Shown one piece after another: positions 6,350 through 10,585 of a stretch of DNA of 10,585 nucleotides. Origin of the DNA: an uncultured Polaromonas sp. (GTDB lineage: Bacteria; Pseudomonadota; Gammaproteobacteria; Burkholderiales; Burkholderiaceae). The translations under genes and the position numbers were made by a program. How positions within the stretch are numbered: position 1 is the first letter of the stretch; every line of letters begins with the position of its first letter. Location: assembly GCA_946479075.1 (NCBI GenBank), contig CAMLDT010000122.1, positions 1-10,585 of the forward strand, given 5' to 3'. Below the pieces are notes generated by a model. The model searched no databases. It was not told where the DNA came from and saw nothing but the letters and a program-made list of their open reading frames with translations.

Positions 6350-7066
6350 TTGAAAAGTAGCAAACAACTTTTGGCCGCCTGCGTTTTGACCCTCACCAGC
6401 GCTGGCCTGTGGGCACAGGCGATCCAGCCGGTGATGGTGCCGCCGCCCCTGCAAAACGTGGCCCAGATTTCCGCCAGCGGCTCGGTCGAGGTCCAGCAGG
6501 ACCTGCTGTCGATCCAGATGAGCACCACACGCGACGGCGCCGATGCGGCCACCGTCCAGAGCCAGCTCAAGGCGGCCCTCGAAGCCGCGTTGACAGAAGC
6601 CAGAAAAACGGCCCAGCCCGGCCTGATGGACGTGCGCACCGGCAATTTCAGCCTGTACCCGCGCTACAACAAGGACGGGAAGATCAATGGCTGGCAGGGC
6701 CGGACCGAGCTGGTGCTGGAAGGCAAGGACTTTCCGCGCATCACGGCGGCGGCCGGCAAGATCCAGACGCTGACGCTGGGCAACGTGGGTTTTGCCCTGA
6801 GCCGTGAACAGCGCGCCCAGGTCGAAGGCCAGGCGCAGGCGCAAGCGATTGAAAGCTTCAAGGCCAAGGCTGCCGAGGTGGCGCGCAGTTTCGGTTTCAG
6901 CAGCTACACCCTGCGTGAGGTGTCCATCAACGCCAACGACCAGGGACCGGTCCGTCCGCGCATGATGGCCATGGAAGCCAAGGCCGCCGATTCCTCGCCG
7001 GTACCGGTGGAAGCCGGCAAAAGCACGGTGATGGTCAATGTTTCCGGCTCGGTGCAGATGAAATAG
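6350..7066 (+). CDS. Secreted SIMPL-domain (DUF541) protein
   Basis: This is a 238-residue exported protein of the SIMPL/DUF541 family, whose members are periplasmic or outer-membrane associated and whose biochemical role is poorly defined. The N-terminus MKSSKQLLAACVLTLTSAG has a basic end and hydrophobic core, followed by an AQA signal-peptidase-I site at about residue 24. The domain begins at about 38 (ISASGSVEVQQDLLSIQMS), typical of the family's strand with periodic Val/Leu, and ends in STVMVNVSGSVQMK, the usual closing beta strand. The start is TTG: an in-frame TAA at 6314-6316 leaves no ATG or GTG before it, and the next ATG (codon 29) would remove the signal peptide. A GAAAG 6 bp upstream may serve as ribosome site. 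It is divergent from ompR and co-oriented with the lipid kinase gene, separated from it by a strong inverted repeat. Confidence 0.85.
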   Translation: MKSSKQLLAACVLTLTSAGLWAQAIQPVMVPPPLQNVAQISASGSVEVQQDLLSIQMSTTRDGADAATVQSQLKAALEAALTEARKTAQPGLMDVRTGNFSLYPRYNKDGKINGWQGRTELVLEGKDFPRITAAAGKIQTLTLGNVGFALSREQRAQVEGQAQAQAIESFKAKAAEVARSFGFSSYTLREVSINANDQGPVRPRMMAMEAKAADSSPVPVEAGKSTVMVNVSGSVQMK

Positions 7067-7106
7067 AGAATTGGAAAGCGGCACGCTGCGCCGGATCGCG
7101 CCATGC

Positions 7107-7148
7107 GCCGCCGGGTCGAAAGGGCTGTTGACTGACAGACCCGGCGGC
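7107..7148 (+). other. 11-bp perfect stem between SIMPL and lipid kinase genes
   Basis: GCCGCCGGGTC (7107-7117) is exactly complementary to GACCCGGCGGC (7138-7148) around a 20-base loop. The left arm can alternatively pair with a third segment: GCGCCGCC (7105-7112) with GGCGGCGC (7150-7157), which ends 13 bases before the ATG of the next gene. There is no T tract. It could be a terminator-like 3' end for the SIMPL message or a fold that affects translation of the kinase gene. Confidence 0.5.
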
Positions 7149-7170
7149 CGGCGGCGCTTACGCTCATGAC

Positions 7171-8142
7171 ATGTCCTTTTCTGACCTGCCTGCCGAAGGA
7201 GCCGCACACCGCGGCCCTTTTTTTGTTGTCCTCAATGCGGGTTCAGGGCGGCACAACAGCGATGAGCAACAGGCGCTGATCGCACGCACGCTGGAATCCG
7301 GCGGCCGCGCCTTCGAATTTTTGCTGATCGACGATCCCGCCCGCATCAGCGAAGTCGCCCGGCGCGCGGTGGCGTTGGCCAGGGAACGCCAGGGCGTGGT
7401 GGTGGCTGCCGGCGGCGACGGCACCATCAATGCCGTGGCCAGCGAAGTAGTCGGAAGCGGCTGCCCCTTTGGTGTGTTGCCGCAGGGCACCTTCAATTAT
7501 TTCGGCCGGGTGCACGGGATTCCGCAGGACACGGAGGCCGCTGCGCGTGCCCTGCTAGGTGCCCGCATTGAACCGGTTCAGGTGGGGCAGGTCAACGGCC
7601 GGCTGTTCCTCGTCAATGCCAGCCTGGGCCTGTATCCGCAACTGCTGGAAGACCGCGAGGCCTGGAAGCAGCAGCTCGGGCGCAGCCGTTTTGTGGCGTT
7701 TCTGTCAGGCATCGCCACCTTGCTGCAAAGCCGCAGGCAACTGCATCTGCAGATCGAATCGGCAGGCAAGGCCGTCGCCCTGCGCACGCCCACGCTGTTT
7801 GTCGGCAACAACCACCTGCAGCTCGAACGGGTCGGGATTGATGAACACGAGACCGACGCCATGGAGCGCGGGCAACTGGCCGCCATCGTGGTGCGGCCCA
7901 TCGGCACGCTGGCTTTGTTCGGCCTGCTGATGCGCGGCTTGCTGGGCCAGCTGGGCGAGGCCGACAACATCGACAGCTTTTCCTTCCGGCGCCTGACCGT
8001 GACGCCGCGCGGGCTCAAACGCATCAAGGTGGCCACCGATGGCGAGATCGCATGGATGCCCACGCCGCTGGTGTTCGAGGTGGCGCCCCAGCCTCTGTTG
8101 CTGCTGGTGCCCGCGCCGGCGGACCGGGTGGAGGTTCAGTGA
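7171..8142 (+). CDS. Diacylglycerol kinase-type lipid kinase (YegS/DgkB superfamily)
   Basis: This is a 323-residue soluble lipid kinase with the DAGK catalytic fold; the family phosphorylates diacylglycerol or related lipids with ATP at the inner face of the cytoplasmic membrane. Family motifs seen are VLNAGSG (20-26), the nucleotide-binding GGDGTIN (81-87), LPQGTFNYFGR (103-113, the usual GT-N-FAR segment), NASLGLYP (149-156) and the late acidic TDGE (289-292) that sits near the active site. No membrane segments or signal peptide are visible, which separates it from the small integral DgkA. The ATG at 7171 gives a normal length but lacks a good ribosome site. The stop overlaps the next start (GTGA), so the two products are probably made together. 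The exact lipid substrate cannot be told from sequence. Confidence 0.88.
   Translation: MSFSDLPAEGAAHRGPFFVVLNAGSGRHNSDEQQALIARTLESGGRAFEFLLIDDPARISEVARRAVALARERQGVVVAAGGDGTINAVASEVVGSGCPFGVLPQGTFNYFGRVHGIPQDTEAAARALLGARIEPVQVGQVNGRLFLVNASLGLYPQLLEDREAWKQQLGRSRFVAFLSGIATLLQSRRQLHLQIESAGKAVALRTPTLFVGNNHLQLERVGIDEHETDAMERGQLAAIVVRPIGTLALFGLLMRGLLGQLGEADNIDSFSFRRLTVTPRGLKRIKVATDGEIAWMPTPLVFEVAPQPLLLLVPAPADRVEVQ
8130..8134 (+). promoter_or_regulatory. Ribosome binding site fixing the GTG start of the phosphoesterase
   Basis: GGAGG lies 4 bases before a GTG (8139-8141) that overlaps the TGA of the lipid kinase. This decides the start in favour of GTG over the in-frame ATG at 8052, which would add 29 residues lying inside the kinase gene. 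Confidence 0.75.
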
Positions 8143-8954
8143 GTCTTCTGCTGCAAATTTCCGACCCGCATTTCGGCACGGTGCGGCCGGAGGTGGCCGA
8201 GGCGCTGGTGCAGCTCGCGCATGTCCAGCGGCCCGACCTGCTGGTGCTGTCGGGCGACATCACGCAGCGCGCACGCCCGCAACAGTTCAGCGATGCGCGG
8301 GCTTTCTGCGACCGCCTTGCCATTCCTGCCATGCTGGCGCTGCCTGGCAACCACGACATTCCGCTGCTCAATCTCTGGCAGCGTATGTTCAGCCCTTACC
8401 GGTCCTACCTGCGTGCTTTTGGGCCGCAGCTGGAGCCGAGCCTGCAAACACCTGCCGCCTGCGTGATCGGCGTGAAAACCACGCGGCGCTGGCGGCACAA
8501 AAACGGCGAGGTTTCCGCCGCGCAGGTCGCGCGTGTGGCTGCGGCGCTGCGCAACGCCGGGCCCGGGCAGTTGCGGGTGGTGGTGGTGCACCAGCCCGTC
8601 ATGGTGCTGCGCGCCGAAGATGAACACGACCGCCTGCGCGGCTGGGAGCCGGCGGTGCGAGCCTGGGCTGCGGCCGGGGCTGACATGGTGATGGGCGGCC
8701 ACATCCACCTGCCTTATGTCTGCGAGCTGTCTTCGCTGGTGCCGGGACTGGCGCGCCGCATGTGGTGTGTGCAGGCCGGCACCGCGCTGTCCTCGCGGGT
8801 GCGGCGCGAGGCGCCCAACTCGGTCAACCTGCTGCGGTATTCCTCAGGACAGGCCACGTGCTGGGTCGAGCGCTGGGACCATTCGGCCGTGTCGGGGCGC
8901 TTTGAACTGGCGCATTCGAGCGAACTGCGGCTGGACCGCAGCCAGAACCGCTGA
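8139..8954 (+). CDS. Calcineurin-like metallophosphoesterase
   Basis: This is a 271-residue cytoplasmic phosphoesterase of the calcineurin-like superfamily, which uses a two-metal centre to hydrolyse phosphomono- or diesters. All superfamily metal motifs are visible in order: D9-x-H11 (ISDPHFG), G39-D40 (LSGDIT), G70-N71-H72-D73 (LPGNHD), H151 (VVVVHQP) and G187-H188-I189-H190 (GGHIHLP). The layout is that of the class III cyclic-nucleotide phosphodiesterase/Icc-like group, but the substrate is not determined by these motifs. No signal peptide or membrane segment is visible. It starts with GTG overlapping the lipid kinase stop, so translational coupling is likely and a role in the same lipid or lipid-phosphate pathway is a reasonable guess. 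It ends 3 bp from the stop of the convergent PACE gene. Confidence 0.9.
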   Translation: MSLLLQISDPHFGTVRPEVAEALVQLAHVQRPDLLVLSGDITQRARPQQFSDARAFCDRLAIPAMLALPGNHDIPLLNLWQRMFSPYRSYLRAFGPQLEPSLQTPAACVIGVKTTRRWRHKNGEVSAAQVARVAAALRNAGPGQLRVVVVHQPVMVLRAEDEHDRLRGWEPAVRAWAAAGADMVMGGHIHLPYVCELSSLVPGLARRMWCVQAGTALSSRVRREAPNSVNLLRYSSGQATCWVERWDHSAVSGRFELAHSSELRLDRSQNR

Positions 8955-8957
8955 GGC

Positions 8958-9416
8958 TCAGGCCGCCGACAAGGTTTTTTTGCGCTGCTGCCGCGCCACG
9001 ATGATGGCCCGCAGGTGGTCGTAGCTCCAGTTGAAGGCGAAGGTGTAGGGCAGGAAAAACAGCACGATGCCGATGTCCAGCACAAAGGCTTCCCACAGGC
9101 CAATGTCCAGCCACCACGCGGCCAGCGGCACCACGGCCAGGATCAGGCCGACTTCGAACAACACCGAATGCAGCGCCCGCACAGCCAGGCTGCGCCGGAA
9201 GCCGAACCGTTGCTGGGCACGGTCGAACACGGCGTTGAAGACCATGTTCCAGGCCATCGCGATCAATGAAATCATCAGGGTCAGCAGGCCCATGTGCGCC
9301 AGCGAATAACCGAGCAGCCAGGCGCCCAGCGGCGCGCAAATGGCAATCGCCAGCACCTCGAAACCGAGTGCGTGGAGAAAACGTTCCTTGACAGACTTTT
9401 GCAGAGTGGCGTTCAT
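8958..9416 (-). CDS. PACE-family multidrug/polyamine efflux transporter
   Basis: This is a 152-residue inner-membrane protein of the proteobacterial antimicrobial compound efflux (PACE) family, whose founder AceI exports chlorhexidine and short diamines by proton exchange. It has four predicted membrane segments (about 19-39, 43-63, 84-104, 108-128) arranged as two similar halves. Conserved features are ERFLHALGFE with E20, matching the essential Glu15 of AceI, AWNMVFN (55-61), RALHSVLFE (80-88) with its counterpart Glu, and the C-terminal NWSYDH (129-134). The ATG at 9416 gives the normal length. The neighbouring divergent LysR gene and the dyad between them suggest substrate-induced control as for AceR-AceI. 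The actual exported compound is unknown. Confidence 0.92.
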   Translation of the reverse strand: MNATLQKSVKERFLHALGFEVLAIAICAPLGAWLLGYSLAHMGLLTLMISLIAMAWNMVFNAVFDRAQQRFGFRRSLAVRALHSVLFEVGLILAVVPLAAWWLDIGLWEAFVLDIGIVLFFLPYTFAFNWSYDHLRAIIVARQQRKKTLSAA

Positions 9417-9451
9417 GGCTGTATTTTTATCGCTATTTCCAATACATTAAA

Positions 9452-9476
9452 GTTTTTAACCATCGTTAAAAACGAT
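9452..9476. promoter_or_regulatory. Probable LysR operator in the PACE/LysR divergent promoter
   Basis: Two overlapping inverted repeats occupy the 79-bp AT-rich gap. GTTTTTAAC (9452-9460) and GTTAAAAAC (9465-9473) are perfect complements with a CATC spacer. ATCGTT (9462-9467) and AACGAT (9471-9476) are also perfect complements and contain a T-N11-A motif (T9463, A9475). This is the expected form and place of a LysR-type regulator binding site controlling both genes. It is a prediction from symmetry and position. Confidence 0.6.
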
Positions 9477-9495
9477 AGAACAACCTTAAAAACCC

Positions 9496-10380
9496 ATGCG
9501 CCACTCTCCCGAAGCGCTCACGGCCTTTGCCGAGGCCGCCACCCTGGGCTCGTTTTCGGCGGCTGCCCGCAAGCTCGGCAAAAGCCAGTCCACCGTGAGC
9601 ACGGCGATTGCCAACCTTGAAATCGATTTGGGGCTCGCCCTGTTTGACCGCAGCAGCCGCAAGCCGGCGCTGACCGAGCACGGCCGGGTGATGCTGGCCA
9701 GGGTGCAGGACATCCTGGCCGCCAGCGACCGGCTTGATCTGTCGGCCAGTCAGCTGGGCGGCGGCCTGGAGGCCAGGCTCAGCGTGGTCTGGTCCGACAC
9801 CTACCAGTCGGACCGGTTTGAAGACATCCTCAAGGCCTTTGAGCAGCGTTTCCCGGACCTGGAATTCGAGTGCCTGATTGCGGAGCATGGCGACCTGGTG
9901 TCGCTGGTGCAAACTGGACGCGCCCATATCGGTGTGGTGGGCGCCCAGGGCGCCTACCCGCCTGACATCGGCTCGGCCACGATTGCCGAACAATCCGAGA
10001 TCACGCTGTTTGTGGCGATCGACCATGGGCTGGCCGGCATGAAGGACATCACGCCCGAGGTGTTGGCGCAGCACCGGGAGTTGCGGCTGGACACCTACCT
10101 GGGCCGTGCCGATCAGGTCATGCCGGCGGCCCGCAGGTCCTGGTCGGCCCCCAGCTACCTGATGCTGATGGAGATGGCCGTGCTGGGCTTCGGCTGGGCC
10201 GCGATTCCGCGCTGGATGGTGACCCGGTTTGCCGTCGGCAAACTCACCGAACTGGACGCGCGCGGCTGGCCGCAGCGTGTGCCGGTGGACGCGGTCTGGT
10301 CGCGCCAGCGGCCGCTGGGCCGCGCCGGCACCTGGCTGCTGCAGGAAATGCTGGCGGCACCGCAAGCCCCCAAAATTTAA
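9496..10380 (+). CDS. LysR-type transcriptional regulator, probable regulator of the PACE gene
   Basis: This is a 294-residue LysR-family regulator, cytoplasmic and normally tetrameric. The N-terminal winged helix (about 6-65) shows the family pattern LTAFAEAATLGSFSAAARKLGKSQ, then STVSTAIANLEIDLG and LFDRSSRKPALTEHG. A coiled linker helix follows, and an effector-binding domain runs from about 92 to the end (ARLSVVWSDTYQSDRFEDIL onward). It has the full family length with no lesions. It is divergent from the PACE efflux gene across a 79-bp dyad-containing region, an arrangement also seen for AceR/AceI, so it probably activates that gene when a substrate amine or biocide is present. No clear Shine-Dalgarno precedes the ATG at 9496. 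Confidence 0.9.
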   Translation: MRHSPEALTAFAEAATLGSFSAAARKLGKSQSTVSTAIANLEIDLGLALFDRSSRKPALTEHGRVMLARVQDILAASDRLDLSASQLGGGLEARLSVVWSDTYQSDRFEDILKAFEQRFPDLEFECLIAEHGDLVSLVQTGRAHIGVVGAQGAYPPDIGSATIAEQSEITLFVAIDHGLAGMKDITPEVLAQHRELRLDTYLGRADQVMPAARRSWSAPSYLMLMEMAVLGFGWAAIPRWMVTRFAVGKLTELDARGWPQRVPVDAVWSRQRPLGRAGTWLLQEMLAAPQAPKI

Positions 10381-10383
10381 GAA

Positions 10384-10424
10384 AAATCGGCCTCCAGCCC
10401 TTTGCTGGCGGGCGCTGGCAGCTA
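10384..10424 (-). repeat. 41-nt intergenic repeat, copy 2
   Basis: On the minus strand it begins TAGCTGCC-AGCGCC and ends GGGCTGGAGGCCGATTT, matching 3651-3691 at 31 of 41 positions with no gap. It fills nearly the entire 45-bp gap between the stop codons of two convergent LysR-type genes. CCAGC and GCTGG segments can form several small stems, and a T run lies at its minus-strand end, so it may double as a terminator for the minus-strand gene. Confidence 0.7.
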
Positions 10425-10425
10425 C

Positions 10426-10585
10426 TTATTTGATAGCGTCCTGGGGTGCGGCGGCATGCAGCAGCCAGTCGCGGAACTGGCCCAGCGGCGCCAGTTGGCG
10501 CCGCGATTCGGGGTAACACAGGTAGTAGCCCATCTCGTCGGTGTAGCCGTCATCGAGCGGGGCAGAAACCAGGCCGGCAGCGATG
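10426..10585 (-). CDS. C-terminal end of a second LysR-type regulator (partial)
   Basis: Fifty-two codons and a TAA stop (10426-10428) are visible; the rest lies beyond the window. The segment contains DDGYTDEMGYYLCYPESRRQ, then LAPLGQFRDWLLHAAAP. It resembles the end of the effector domain in GcvA-like LysR proteins, where a GYYLV-P strand is followed by a final helix of the FRDWL type. Identification rests on this short stretch, so another substrate-binding-like protein is possible. It converges on the LysR gene at 9496-10380 and its stop sits one base from the 41-nt repeat. Confidence 0.65.
   Translation of the reverse strand, partial: IAAGLVSAPLDDGYTDEMGYYLCYPESRRQLAPLGQFRDWLLHAAAPQDAIK

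Noticed and set aside
6136..6360. Possible 74-residue GTG-started gene between ompR and the SIMPL gene
   Set aside because: No recognisable family, no ribosome site, and it overlaps the SIMPL start; the region reads better as regulatory DNA.
6368..6385. Lipobox-like LAAC in the SIMPL signal peptide, suggesting a lipoprotein
   Set aside because: The Cys at residue 11 comes before most of the hydrophobic core; an ordinary AQA cleavage site near residue 24 fits better.
9466..10365. 299-codon minus-strand frame opposite the LysR gene
   Set aside because: It is antisense to a complete LysR regulator and would run through the operator region; no domain is recognisable.
1..10585. Defence system, prophage, insertion sequence or CRISPR array
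   Set aside because: No transposase, integrase, phage, nuclease or spaced-repeat signals were seen; every gene belongs to a household, regulatory or envelope family.

Overview
The window reads as chromosomal DNA of a high-GC betaproteobacterium, most likely a Burkholderiales member of the Comamonadaceae (Polaromonas/Rhodoferax/Variovorax/Acidovorax type). The basis is protein similarity recalled from known families (close OmpR and EnvZ relatives, a Burkholderiales-style IspD-IspF pair next to mfd), the dense GC-rich coding, and intergenic repeats of a type I recall from that family. No search was run. No mobile element, CRISPR array, tRNA or rRNA was seen. It looks like core chromosome rather than an island.

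Layout. 1-2195 (minus) is the N-terminal two thirds of mfd, cut by the window edge. Divergent from it, 2326-3135 and 3132-3653 (plus) are ispD and ispF, overlapping by ATGA; they carry out two steps of the MEP isoprenoid pathway. A 151-bp convergent gap follows, holding a 41-nt repeat, a GC hairpin and a REP-like sequence. Next are an EnvZ-like sensor kinase (3805-5202) and an OmpR response regulator (5300-6037), both minus, with ompR first in the transcript. The 312-bp divergent region 6038-6349 has no convincing gene but carries two copies of a GTAACA-type motif that could be OmpR sites.

From 6350, plus strand, there are three co-oriented envelope-related genes: a secreted SIMPL (DUF541) protein with a TTG start, a soluble diacylglycerol-kinase-type lipid kinase, and a calcineurin-like metallophosphoesterase. 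The last two overlap by GTGA and are probably translationally coupled. The phosphoesterase meets, 3 bp stop to stop, a convergent PACE-family efflux transporter (8958-9416 minus). That gene is divergent from a LysR-type regulator (9496-10380 plus), with a strong dyad between them that fits an operator. The window ends with the C-terminal 52 residues of a second, minus-strand LysR-type protein. A second copy of the 41-nt repeat fills the gap between the two LysR genes.

Working together: ompR-envZ is a complete two-component system; ispD-ispF is a pathway pair; the lipid kinase and phosphoesterase form a probable two-gene unit of unknown substrate; and the LysR/PACE pair looks like a self-contained inducible efflux module. 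I found no clear new defence or mobile system. The most rewarding items are the dispersed 41-nt repeat that sits at stop codons, the LysR/PACE operator, the GTAACA-type sites and the kinase-phosphoesterase pair.
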